Positions 19,875 to 29,040 of a stretch of DNA of 64,000 bases are shown piece by piece; position 1 is the first letter of the stretch; the number at the start of each line of letters is the position of its first letter. The notes beneath the pieces were generated by a model that saw nothing but the letters and a program-made list of their open reading frames with translations, was not told the origin of the DNA and made no database searches. A program made the position numbers and the translations under genes. This DNA is from Ulva prolifera (Eukaryota; Chlorophyta; Ulvophyceae; Ulvales; Ulvaceae): the NCBI GenBank assembly GCA_023078555.1, contig JALAAN010000010.1, positions 1,550,001 through 1,614,000 on the forward strand, read 5' to 3'.

Positions 19875-21218
19875 AACCAGCGCACGACCAGGTGGGAGCT
19901 CCTGGCCGAGTCGACACGCGCCCTCGAAGGCGCTGTCGTCGCCGCGGTGGCGAGCATTGCGCAGGTGCCGGTCACGCAGGATCCGTCTGGCGTGCTCGTT
20001 CAGATGAGCTCGGCAATGCAGCAGATGTTGTTGCCGATTCGCCACGGCGGCCTTGGGCTGCGTATGACCCACCCAGTTGAGGCGAAAGCGGCGTTGCTCA
20101 CCGGCGTCGCGGTGGCTCAACGGGTCGTTGCTGACGGCCCCGCCGTGTTCCAGCGGCTCGACGGGCCTGCCGCGCCGGCGATGCAGCGCGACTGGGACTG
20201 CATACGCGGCGTCTTGCCCGACGTCGAGGAGTGGGTCTCGAAGGTCTCCGACAAGATCGATGGTGGCTCACCGGCGGACTTCTCCAGCAAAGGAGTGCGT
20301 CATGTTCTCCCCTTTTTGCAGCATGCAGTGTCTAGGTCCATGGGTGACAAGGCCGGCAAGGCGTTCCTGGATGGCATGGACTTGAGCACAGAGGCAGGCA
20401 GGCTCGGTGCTGCTCGAGTGCGCAGTGCCCGCGGTGCCCCTGGCAGCGCCTTCTTGTCCGCCCTCCCTGGCCGGCGGCGGCTTTACACCACCATCGGTAA
20501 CCACTCCCTCACCACCATCCTTCGCCACCGCCTCGGTGAGCGAGTCAGCGGCCCCGTGGAGATGCCGCCATGCGATTGCTCCGGCGAGAGCGTCGGACGC
20601 GGAGACCATGCTATGCTGTGTACCCGAAACAACAAGGATATTTCGTCGCGCCATGATGATTTTGCTCTTGCAATGCGCCATCTTCATTCTTGTGCTTCGG
20701 TGACCACGAGCATTGAGCCGCCGTATGCCGGCGTGCATGGGGAGCACGGAGCAGGGGCCGTGGGGGAGCACCGAGCGGACATCCTCGCGATCTTGCCGGG
20801 GGGGCGTCATGTCATGGTGGACGTGACGGTGACGCACCCGCTCGGGAAGAAACCTTTGAGTAGGGGGTCGCACCGGGAGGATGCCTCAGCGGCGAAGGTC
20901 GCGGAGCAGCTCAAGCGGAGTGATTGGGAGAAGTTTGCTGATAAGCCGCAGTATGAGTTTGTTCCGTTTGCGGTTGAGTCCTATGGGAAGTTCGGGCCGC
21001 GGGCTGAGGAGTACATCAGGGAGTTGGGTGAGATTGCTGCGGCATCAGGCCGGGTCTCCAAGTCGGTGTTTGTGATGAATGCGTACAGGTTGCTTTCGTG
21101 TGTGTTGCAGAAGGGCAATGCGACAATGTATGCGCGCACACTGACGGCCGTCGCCCGGTCGTGCGGCAAGCATTTCACCCATGGCTTTGATGTGCTGGTG
21201 GATGACTTTGTGGGTTGA
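19875..21218 (+). CDS. R12 C-terminal fragment: linker and restriction-like endonuclease
   Basis: The best preserved C-terminal half of the R protein, open from the junction to the stop after VDDFVG. Order: linker with TTRWELLAESTRALEG and MLLPIRHGGLGLRM (about 19890-20060); VLPDVEEWV; then knuckle CDCSGESVGRGDHAMLC (about 20571-20621), RHDDFALAM (about 20647), RADILAILPGG and VMVDVTVTHP (about 20777-20840). The CCHC, RH(D/N), PD-type order is that of the R2-group endonuclease. It has no RT and no start codon of its own, so is not expected to act alone. Confidence 0.75.
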   Translation, partial: NQRTTRWELLAESTRALEGAVVAAVASIAQVPVTQDPSGVLVQMSSAMQQMLLPIRHGGLGLRMTHPVEAKAALLTGVAVAQRVVADGPAVFQRLDGPAAPAMQRDWDCIRGVLPDVEEWVSKVSDKIDGGSPADFSSKGVRHVLPFLQHAVSRSMGDKAGKAFLDGMDLSTEAGRLGAARVRSARGAPGSAFLSALPGRRRLYTTIGNHSLTTILRHRLGERVSGPVEMPPCDCSGESVGRGDHAMLCTRNNKDISSRHDDFALAMRHLHSCASVTTSIEPPYAGVHGEHGAGAVGEHRADILAILPGGRHVMVDVTVTHPLGKKPLSRGSHREDASAAKVAEQLKRSDWEKFADKPQYEFVPFAVESYGKFGPRAEEYIRELGEIAAASGRVSKSVFVMNAYRLLSCVLQKGNATMYARTLTAVARSCGKHFTHGFDVLVDDFVG

Positions 21219-21379
21219 GTGCTCTGGTCGTGGGGCGTTTGCTGCATTTGTGGTTGGTTGTTGTCTGGGGTTTTTGCTGTGATGCTTTCTTGTGGTTGCT
21301 GGTGTGGCAGCCGGTCGCTGGTTTGGCTTGATGTTGTTTGTTTGCTTTGCCATACAATGGCCAGATATGTGTAACTTAT
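19875..21379 (+). mobile_element. R12: 1.5-kb 5'-truncated R element
   Basis: Plus-strand R copy starting just after HHQ of the RT-endonuclease linker and ending at the family terminus GTGTAACTT (21379). No TSD: the left flank is the cut B1 LTR, the right flank the B2 LTR. Confidence 0.85.
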
Positions 21380-21384
21380 CATAC

Positions 21385-21693
21385 TGTTTAGAGAAGTGTG
21401 TTTAGCCTAGTGCTGAGCGCCCGCTGAGTAGACATGCTGACTCGCGCTGACTCGCGCTGACTCGTGCTGAGTCAATGTAGCGGCTAATGCATATCATGCA
21501 GCAACAGTGTGCTAGTGGTCATGACTGTGGGATATTGATCTGCATATAGTGTAGCTGTAGTTAGTGAGCATCACAGAGTGCTTGCTAACGACCCACATGT
21601 CGTGACAGGTGTGACCTCAAACTCATTGCATAAATATGTCGCCCTCTCTCATGTAAACACAGAGTGCTTGCTAACGACCCACATGTCGTGACA
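21385..21693 (+). repeat. Left LTR of B2
   Basis: Carries the family's internal 36-bp direct repeat (21572-21607 and 21658-21693): the second copy is the LTR end. A CATATAGTGTAGC tract about 21542 is a possible core promoter. Confidence 0.85.
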
Positions 21694-21695
21694 AA

Positions 21696-22844
21696 CAGCC
21701 CGCGGGATATGATGACAACACAGGCCGTGCTTGTCTCTTGAACAAGAGTCTGTATGGCCTCAAGCAGGCTCCACGTGTGTGGAACAAGCTGCTCTCAGCC
21801 CACATTGTCTCCCTGGGATTTGTCCAGAACAAGAGCGATGGTGCATTATTCATGTTGTTCTCTGAGCAACTCGGCTTTGTCCTCCTCCTTTGTTATGTGG
21901 ACGACATTCAGATTGCTGCCAAGAAATTGAGCAGCGTTCAGAAGATCAAGCAAGCAATCTTGCTCAAATTCCCTGGGAAAGATCTGGGTGAGTCAAAGTT
22001 CTTCCTGCAAATGTCAATTCAACGAAATCGCCAACAGAAGCTCGTCTACTTAAAGCAGCAACGCCACATTGAAAAGCTGATTGATGAGCACAATCTTCAA
22101 GATGCATGGCCAGTGTCAATCCCAATGATCGTCAATGTATATAAAGACCCATCAGGTCAAACAATCACAGATCCAACCGCCATTTCGCAGTACAAGTCTA
22201 TTGTGGGAGCTCTTCTCCACATTGCCAACCACACCAGGCCAGATGTTGCGTTCGCTGTCTCCTACCTGGCCAGATTTACTGCTCAGCCAACATGCAGCAA
22301 CTTTGCTAGGCTGAAAGATGTGCTGCTATACCTGCATGGCACTGCTTCCTACAGCTTGAGACTAGGAGGCCCTGAATGTGCATTGCATGGTTTCTGTGAT
22401 TCTGATTGGGCTGGTTGTGTGTATACAAGGAAATCAACGACAGGCTTCATTGTGAAGTGCGGCATAGGTAGCATTGTTTGGAAGTGTTCCAAGCAGGCCA
22501 CCGTGAGTCGCTCATCATCAGAAGCAGATTACATAGCAGCTGGAGAGATTGCAAAAGAAGTACAGTATCTGTACGACATGGCTCCTCAAGTGGGCCTTCC
22601 TCCAGCTTGTATACCAATAGGGATTGACAACAGGGCAGCGAAGAGTTTAATTGAAGATCCACTTTCGGCTGCCCGGACTAAGCACATAGAAATTGTTTTT
22701 CATCATGTGAGAGAGAAGGTGAAGCGACAGCAGATGAGATTCATACCACTTCCAACAGCTGACAATCCAGCTGATGTTTTAACGAAGCCACTGTCGCAAC
22801 AGATGTTTGAGAAGCATCGTCAGACGCTTGGCGTTGTGCCCTAG
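21696..22844 (+). pseudogene. B2 partial RT-RNase H
   Basis: Open from QPAGYDDNTG to LGVVP with the active site CYVDDIQIA and complete RNase H, but lacking the RT N-terminus and any start codon before conserved sequence. SSSEADYIA replaces the usual SSSEAEYIA; loss of that acidic residue identity may matter for RNase H. Confidence 0.85.
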
Positions 22845-22856
22845 ACTATGGGGGCG

Positions 22857-23165
22857 TGTTGAGAGAAGTGTGTTTAGCCTAGTGCTGAGCGCCCGCTGAG
22901 TAGACATGCTGACTCGCGCTGACTCGCGCTGACTCGTGCTGAGTCAATGTAGCGGCTAATGCATATCATGCAGCAACAGTGTGCTAGTGGTCATGACTGT
23001 GGGATATTGATCTGCATATAGTGTAGCTGTAGTTAGTGAGCATCACAGAGTGCTTGCTAACGACCCACATGTCGTGACAGGTGTGACCTCAAACTCATTG
23101 CATAAATATGTCGCCCTCTCTCATGTAAACACAGAGTGCTTGCTAACGACCCACATGTCGTGACA
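22857..23165 (+). repeat. Right LTR of B2
   Basis: 309 bp, preceded by the purine run ATGGGGGCG. Its U5 end is joined straight to inverted integrase sequence of B3. Confidence 0.9.
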
Positions 23166-25271
23166 CGATGCCTCGCTCTGCATGCCCATTCTCAGCTGGG
23201 CTGTAGCCTGATGTTTCTTGTGACTCAATGTGCCTGTCATTGAGGAAGGACTGCACTTTGTTGGACAGAAACACTGTGTCGCGATCAAAGCGCACGGCAC
23301 GAACAGTGGCATTGTACTTCTTCTCAAGTTTCGGAATGAGATTCATCAGTGCATCTGCTGCATCAGATTTTCTGGCAATCGGGACGATGACTTTATAGCC
23401 ACTGAAGTCATCAACGACCATCAGGTAGTAATTGGCACCACCTGCGGATGTTTCAAATGGTCCTGCGATATCAGTGTGCAGACGCTCCAGCTTGGCAGAT
23501 GCTCTGCGGTGTGTTGCGGGAAATGATTCTCTCTTCATCCTCCCTATTGCACACGGGGTGCACACAGCTGTTGACTTGAGCTGTTCATCAAACACACGAG
23601 CTGGGGGCAGGCCTTGCACAGTCTCTCCTCGGGACATCTTTGCCAAGGTGCCGTGGCCTGCATGGCCGAATCTGCGGTGCCATATGATGGCATCATTCAC
23701 ATGGGATGCAGCAGCAGCCTGTATCACCTGATCTGAGATGATCGGCTCACACTGTACACAGTAGAGACGATTGACTTTGTCGCCTCTCAAGAGCTGCTTG
23801 GAGCCATTGCAAAGAATAATCTTGTCTTTCTCGCCTGTGTACGAGAGCCCTGCTTCATCAGCACGGCTGAGAGATATCAGATTGTCTTGCAGCTTCGGAA
23901 CAAGCAGCACATTCTTCAGCTCGACCTCTTCATGTCAGGAAAAGCGCCCACCCGAAGGTGTACTACTTCCTTCGAGGATCTGGTCATATATATACTTGAG
24001 TGCTTGATGACTCATCATGACACCCCCCCTCACTCAAGGACCGTTGACTAGGATCCGAGGAGACAAACTTGGAGGCGGACGCGGATCCGGGTGCAGCTAC
24101 CCGGATTCGAACCTGCGTCTATGGAGGTTAAGATCCTCTCTATGACCACTCTCACCGATACCATGTCAGGAAAAGCGCCCACCCGAAGGTGTACTACTTC
24201 CTTCGAGGATCTGGTCATATATATACTTGAGTGCTTGATGACTCATCATGACACTTCACCGCAATGATTGGTCAGCTTGACTGTGCCAACGGCTGAAACT
24301 TCCTCAGTCTGGTTGTTGGCTACAGTACATGTTGATTGCATGGCAGTAATGTCATGCAGATACTCAGCTCGATTCACCATGTGATCGGTAGCTGCTGAAT
24401 CAAAGAGCCATCTGGACTCTTGTGAGGACGCAGCATTTGCAATGCAAACAAATGCGCTGGTGCTTGGAGGGCCAGATGCTTGATTAGCATTGGCACCAGA
24501 ACCTCTGCCACTGCCACGATATCCACGGCCACGGCCTCGGCCACGGCCTCTGCCACGGCCTCTACCACGGCCTGCGCCTCGGCCAGCATTGGGATCATTC
24601 TCATAGGAAAGCTGATCATTCTTCAGTTTGAAGCACTGGAGAATCTGATGGCCTGGTCTGTGGCAATACTCACATTGATATCTCTGATCTGAGCTTATCT
24701 GATAAGCTCCGGACCGGGATGATGATGACGTGTCATGCAGCTTCTGATAGAAGGTGCCTCTGAGATTCTCAGTCACATCATCAAATGAGGGCAGAGTGGG
24801 CCGAGCCGATGTGGCTTGAGCCCATGATGAGAAGTCAGATTCATCAAGGGCAGCTAGAAACGTGAGTACAAACTCGTCTTCCTTGTGCATTTGTGCTGAG
24901 ATCAATTCAGCACGTAAATGCTCTGCTCTGGTGATGAAGGTGTCGAGTGACTCATCAGCATTTTTCCTGAAGCTGGCTTGAGCTCGAGATAAGGCTATCT
25001 TCCGAGCCGAACTGACACCGGAGAACTGCTTCTTCAGCACGTCCCATATGTCTTTGGGAGATGCTGTGGGGCTGACTTGATGTATTAAATCATCTCCGAC
25101 ATTGCATGCAAGTGCAAGTCGAGCTGCGTTTTTATGAGCAACGTCACCAGCATCATTGGCAACGGCGGTCCAGCATTCAAGGCTTCTAAGCAGGATTTCC
25201 ATCCGCTGAAACCATTGGACAGCATTGGCTTGAGTGAGCTCAATGCCAAGCTTGACATCTTTAAGATTCAT
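23166..25271 (-). pseudogene. B3 partial ORF1 (Gag-protease-integrase) split by a TRIM
   Basis: From MNLKDVKLG at 25271 through Gag, CEYCHRPGHQILQC, the Gly/Arg tract and protease WLFDSAATDHMV to KLTNHCGE, where C1 is inserted. It resumes at VELKNVLLVPK and continues to ENGHAERG. Apart from the insertion the frame is open. Confidence 0.85.
23933..24253 (-). mobile_element. TRIM-like element C1 with tRNA-like internal domain
   Basis: 321 bp: LTRs of 90 bp (23933-24022 and 24164-24253, TGTCAGGAAAAGCG...CATCATGACA) around 141 bp. 5-bp TSDs CTTCA at 23928-23932 and 24254-24258. On the minus strand the internal part starts with a PBS TGGTATCGGTGAGAG (24149-24163) and ends with a polypurine tract GAGTGAGGGGGGG (24023-24035), so the element is minus-oriented. 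Between them are an A-box-like GGTGAGAGTGG, a stem-loop GAGG-ATCTTAA-CCTC and a perfect B box GGTTCGAATCC (24103-24113). No coding capacity. Confidence 0.85.
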
Positions 25272-25315
25272 TTCAGATCTTTGAAACGCAGTGGATTCGT
25301 CAAAAGCCCATAACC

Positions 25316-25623
25316 TGTCACGACATGTGGGTCGTTAGCAAGCACTCTGTGTTACATGAGAGATGGCGACATATTGATGCAATGAGTTTGAGGTCACACC
25401 TGTCACGACATGTGGGTCGTTAGCAAGCACTCTGTGATGCTCACTAACTACAGCTACACTATATGCAGATCAATATCCCACAGTCATGACCACTAGCACA
25501 CTGTTGCTGCATGATATGCATTAGCCGCTACATTGACTCAGCACGAGTCAGCGCGAGTCAGCGCGAGTCAGCATGTCTACTCAGCGGGCGCTCAGCACTA
25601 GGCTAAACAAACTTCTCTCAACA
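25316..25623 (-). repeat. 5' LTR of B3
   Basis: 308 bp; its U3 terminus (CTCTCAACA on plus) is joined directly to gag sequence of B4 in the opposite orientation. Confidence 0.9.
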
Positions 25624-25624
25624 G

Positions 25625-27478
25625 CTTTCCTATGAGAATGATCCCAATGCTGGCCGAGGCGCAGGCCGTGGTAGAGGCCGTGGCAGAGGCCGTGGCCGAG
25701 GCCGTGGCCGTGGATATCGTGGCAGTGGCAGAGGTTCTGGTGCCAATGCTAATCAAGCATCTGGCCCTCCAAGCACCAGCGCATTTGTTTGCATTGCAAA
25801 TGCTGCGTCCTCACAAGAGTCCAGATGGCTCTTTGATTCAGCAGCTACCGATCACATGGTGAATCGAGCTGAGTATCTGCATGACATTACTGCCATGCAA
25901 TCAACGTGTACTGTAGCCAACAACCAGACCGAGGAAGTTTCAGCCGTTGGCACAGTCAAGCTGACCAATCATTGCGGTGAAGAGGTCGAGCTGAAGAATG
26001 TGCTGCTTGTTCCGAAGCTGCAAGACAATCTGATATCTCTCAGCCGTGCTGATGAAGCAGGGCTCTCGTACACAGGCGAGAAAGACAAGATTATTCTTTG
26101 CAATGGCTCCAAGCAGCTCTTGAGAGGCGACAAAGTCAATCGTCTCTACTGTGTACAGTGTGAGCCGATCATCTCAGATCAGGTGATACAGGCTGCTGCT
26201 GCATCCCATGTGAATGATGCCATCATATGGCATCGCAGATTCGGCCATGCAGGCCACAGCACCTTGGCAAAGATGTCCCGAGGAGAGACTGTGCAAGGCC
26301 TGCCCCCAGCTCGTGTGTTTGATGAACAGCTCAAGTCAACAGCTGTGTGCACCCCGTGTGCAATAGGGAGGATGAAGAGAGAATCATTTCCCGCAACACA
26401 CCGCAGAGCATCTGCCAAGCTGGAGCGTCTGCACACTGATATCGCAGGACCATTTGAAACATCCGCAGGTGGTGCCAATTACTACCTGATGGTCGTTGAT
26501 GACTTCAGTGGCTATAAAGTCATCGTCCCGATTGCCAGAAAATCTGATGCAGCAGATGCACTGATGAATCTCATTCCGAAACTTGAGAAGAAGTACAATG
26601 CCACTGTTCGTGCCGTGCGCTTTGATCGCGACACAGTGTTTCTGTCCAACAAAGTGCAGTCCTTCCTCAATGACAGGCACATTGAGTCACAAGAAACATC
26701 AGGCTACAGCCCAGCTGAGAATGGGCATGCAGAGCGAGGCATCGGCTCTTGCTCGGCTTTGCGTGACTCTCTGATGGCAGATGCAGGCTTAAAGAAGAAG
26801 TATTGGGCAGAGGCAGCAATGCATGCCGTGTATCTGTCCAACATCATGTCCAGCGAAGGTGAGCCATCATCATGGCAGCTCCTGAAAGGCACCAAGCCTG
26901 ACATTAGCAATTTGCACATCTGGGGCTGCACGTGCTTCGTGCGAGTCCCATCTGAGAAGCGCAAGAAAGGTCAACTCCCAGCCAAAGCAGTCGTGGGTAA
27001 GCATCTTGGCTATGCTCAGCCAAATTTCAAAGCATTCAGAATCCTGCTTCCTGATGGCAAGGTCCAGATCTCCAGAGATGTGAGGTTTGATGAGTCGGCA
27101 GCACCAGCAAGCGATGATCGCTTCGACATGTTGTCAGATGTGATGGACGCAGCAGCGCCGCCACAAACACCACCGCAAGCGCCACCACAAGCAGCATCGC
27201 AACCGCAGCCTCAGACTCAGCAGCAATCGCAGCAGCAAATTTCTCTGCCATTGCCGCCGGCGCATGTGCAGCCACTCATGTCGACAAATCCGCTCTATGA
27301 TGAACAAGAGCAAGCGCCTGAGGATGCAGCTCCAGAAGAGGAACCTTCTGATGAGTCCGCCGTGCATCCCGTCATGCCACGGCGCAATCCTCCGCGCAAA
27401 CGGCAGCCACCTCAGGATCCTTATCGGCAATTTATGCACGGTCTCCCACGCAACGCCCATGTGAATTTTCGGCTGTAG
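25625..27478 (+). CDS. B4 partial ORF1: Gag tail, protease, integrase
   Basis: Open from the left junction to TAG at 27476. It has the GRGRGR tract, protease WLFDSAATDHMV, integrase zinc site HRRFGHAGHS...CTPC, DDE residues in DIAGPF, RFDRDTVF, ENGHAERG, and a Gln/Pro-rich tail ending NAHVNFRL. No start codon of its own. Confidence 0.8.
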   Translation, partial: LSYENDPNAGRGAGRGRGRGRGRGRGRGRGYRGSGRGSGANANQASGPPSTSAFVCIANAASSQESRWLFDSAATDHMVNRAEYLHDITAMQSTCTVANNQTEEVSAVGTVKLTNHCGEEVELKNVLLVPKLQDNLISLSRADEAGLSYTGEKDKIILCNGSKQLLRGDKVNRLYCVQCEPIISDQVIQAAAASHVNDAIIWHRRFGHAGHSTLAKMSRGETVQGLPPARVFDEQLKSTAVCTPCAIGRMKRESFPATHRRASAKLERLHTDIAGPFETSAGGANYYLMVVDDFSGYKVIVPIARKSDAADALMNLIPKLEKKYNATVRAVRFDRDTVFLSNKVQSFLNDRHIESQETSGYSPAENGHAERGIGSCSALRDSLMADAGLKKKYWAEAAMHAVYLSNIMSSEGEPSSWQLLKGTKPDISNLHIWGCTCFVRVPSEKRKKGQLPAKAVVGKHLGYAQPNFKAFRILLPDGKVQISRDVRFDESAAPASDDRFDMLSDVMDAAAPPQTPPQAPPQAASQPQPQTQQQSQQQISLPLPPAHVQPLMSTNPLYDEQEQAPEDAAPEEEPSDESAVHPVMPRRNPPRKRQPPQDPYRQFMHGLPRNAHVNFRL

Positions 27479-27480
27479 GG
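27461..27480 (+). promoter_or_regulatory. Integrase/RT frame junction in B4
   Basis: ORF1 codons GTG AAT TTT CGG CTG TAG. The -1 frame continues GTA GGG CTC GCT into the RT without ATG. The heptamer here is G AAU UUU, one base off the canonical A AAU UUU of family A, at the same position. The same string occurs in B1 and B5. Confidence 0.5.
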
Positions 27481-29028
27481 CTCGCTCCTGAGCCCTTGAC
27501 CATTGAAGCAGCACTTGCTGGACCTGAAGCGCCATTTTGGCAAGTTGCAGCTGATGAGGAGTACAATTCTCTCGTATCAATGAATGCGTGGGAACTCATG
27601 GCAGTGCCACGTGATAAAAAGGCCATTCCATCCAAATGGGTGTTCAAGAGGAAGTTGAACGCAGATGGTTCAATTGAGCGCTACAAAGCGCGCCTTGTGA
27701 TCAAAGGCTTCTTTCAAAGACCTGGAGTAGACTACAATGCAGTCTTTTCTCCAGTTGTGCGTGCAAGCACAGTCCGCCTGTTCTTCTCTATCGTGGCAAG
27801 CTTTGATCTTGAGTGCCATGCCATTGATATAAAAAATGCCTTCATCCAAGGCGATCTAGAAGAGCAGATATTCATGCAACAGCCCGCGGGATATGATGAC
27901 AACACAGGCCGTGCTTGTCTCTTGAACAAGAGTCTATATGGCCTCAAGCAGGCTCCACGTGTGTGGAACAAGCTGCTCTCAGCCCACATTGTCTTCCTGG
28001 GATTTGTCCAGAACAAGAGCGATGGTGCATTGTTCATGTTGTTCTCTGAGCAACTCGGCTTTGTCCTCCTCCTCTGTTATGTGGACGACATTCAGATTGC
28101 TGCCAAGAAATTGAGCAGCGTTCAGAAGATCAAGCAAGCAATCTTGCTCAAATTCCCTGGGAAAGATCTGGGTGAGTCAAAGTTCTTCCTGCAAATGTCA
28201 ATTCAACGAAATCGCCAACAGAAGCTCGTCTACTTAAAGCAGCAACGCCACATTGAAAAGCTGATTGATGAGCACAATCTTCAAGATGCATGGCCAGTGT
28301 CAATCCCAATGATCGTCAATGTATATAAAGACCCATCAGGTCAAACAATCACAGATCCAACCGCCATTTCGCAGTACAAGTCTATTGTGGGAGCTCTTCT
28401 CCAAATTGCCAACCACACCAGGCCAGATGTTGCGTTCGCTGTCTCCTACCTGGCCAGATTTACTGCTCAGCCAACATGCAGCAACTTTGCTAGGCTGAAA
28501 GATGTGCTGCTATACCTGCATGGCACTGCTTCCTACAGCTTGAGACTAGGAGGCCCTGAATGTGCATTGCATGGTTTCTGTGATTCTGACTGGGCTGGTT
28601 GTGTGTATACAAGGAAATCAACGACAGGCTTCATTGTGAAGTGCGGCATAGGTAGCTTTGTCTGGAAGTGTTCCAAGCAGGCCACCGTGAGTCGCTCATC
28701 ATCAGAAGCAGAATACATAGCAGCTGGAGAGATTGCAAAAGAAGTACAGTATCTGTACGACATGGCTCCTCAAGTGGGCCTTCCTCCAGCTTGTATACCA
28801 ATAGGGATTGACAACAGGGCAGCGAAGAGTTTAATTGAAGATCCACTTTCGGCTGCCCGGACTAAGCACATAGAAATTGTTTTTCATCATGTGAGAGAGA
28901 AGGTGAAGCGACAGCAGATGAGATTCATACCAGTTCCAACAGCTGACAACCCAGCTGATGTTTTAACGAAGCCACTGTCGCAACAGATGTTTGAGAAGCA
29001 TCGACAGACGCTTGGCGTTGTGCCCTAG
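27478..29028 (+). CDS. B4 ORF2: reverse transcriptase and RNase H
   Basis: Open through GLAPEPLTIEAALAGPEAP to LGVVP. RT: WVFKRKLNADGSIERYKAR, NAFIQGDLEEQIF, SLYGLKQAPRVW, CYVDDIQIAAKK; RNase H: GFCDSDWAGC, RKSTTGFIV, SSSEAEYIA, IDNRAAKSL. No ATG precedes conserved sequence. Nearly identical to the B1 and B5 proteins. Confidence 0.85.
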   Translation, partial: GLAPEPLTIEAALAGPEAPFWQVAADEEYNSLVSMNAWELMAVPRDKKAIPSKWVFKRKLNADGSIERYKARLVIKGFFQRPGVDYNAVFSPVVRASTVRLFFSIVASFDLECHAIDIKNAFIQGDLEEQIFMQQPAGYDDNTGRACLLNKSLYGLKQAPRVWNKLLSAHIVFLGFVQNKSDGALFMLFSEQLGFVLLLCYVDDIQIAAKKLSSVQKIKQAILLKFPGKDLGESKFFLQMSIQRNRQQKLVYLKQQRHIEKLIDEHNLQDAWPVSIPMIVNVYKDPSGQTITDPTAISQYKSIVGALLQIANHTRPDVAFAVSYLARFTAQPTCSNFARLKDVLLYLHGTASYSLRLGGPECALHGFCDSDWAGCVYTRKSTTGFIVKCGIGSFVWKCSKQATVSRSSSEAEYIAAGEIAKEVQYLYDMAPQVGLPPACIPIGIDNRAAKSLIEDPLSAARTKHIEIVFHHVREKVKRQQMRFIPVPTADNPADVLTKPLSQQMFEKHRQTLGVVP

Positions 29029-29040
29029 ACTATGGGAGCG

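Larger units (their letters stand above)
21385..23165 (+). mobile_element. Copia B2: internally deleted copy with two LTRs
   Basis: Two full 309-bp LTRs (21385-21693 and 22857-23165). The 5' LTR end is joined directly to the middle of RT (QPAGYDDNTGRA), so PBS, gag, protease, integrase and the first third of RT are absent. The left LTR end has one base change (TGTTTAGAG). Non-autonomous. Confidence 0.9.
23166..25623 (-). mobile_element. Copia B3: 5' half of a B element, inverted
   Basis: Reads on the minus strand as 5' LTR (25316-25623), PBS complement (25306-25315), gag, protease and integrase as far as ENGHAERG, where it is joined to the end of the B2 LTR. RT, RNase H and 3' LTR are absent. 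A TRIM (C1) sits inside at 23933-24253. Confidence 0.9.

Noticed and set aside
21572..21693. CRISPR-like spaced repeats around the B LTRs
   Set aside because: The 36-bp repeats occur only as pairs within LTRs, the intervening 50 bp is constant between copies, and the genome is eukaryotic.
24103..24163. A functional tRNA-Lys gene in the TRIM interior
   Set aside because: The anticodon-like loop and B box are good, but the acceptor stem has no partner strand and the T stem is mismatched. It occurs in every TRIM copy between LTRs, so it belongs to the element.
27496..27500. Independent start codon for the RT ORF at TTG
   Set aside because: TTG is not a likely start in algal nuclear genes, and the frame is open upstream; frameshift fusion is the better reading.
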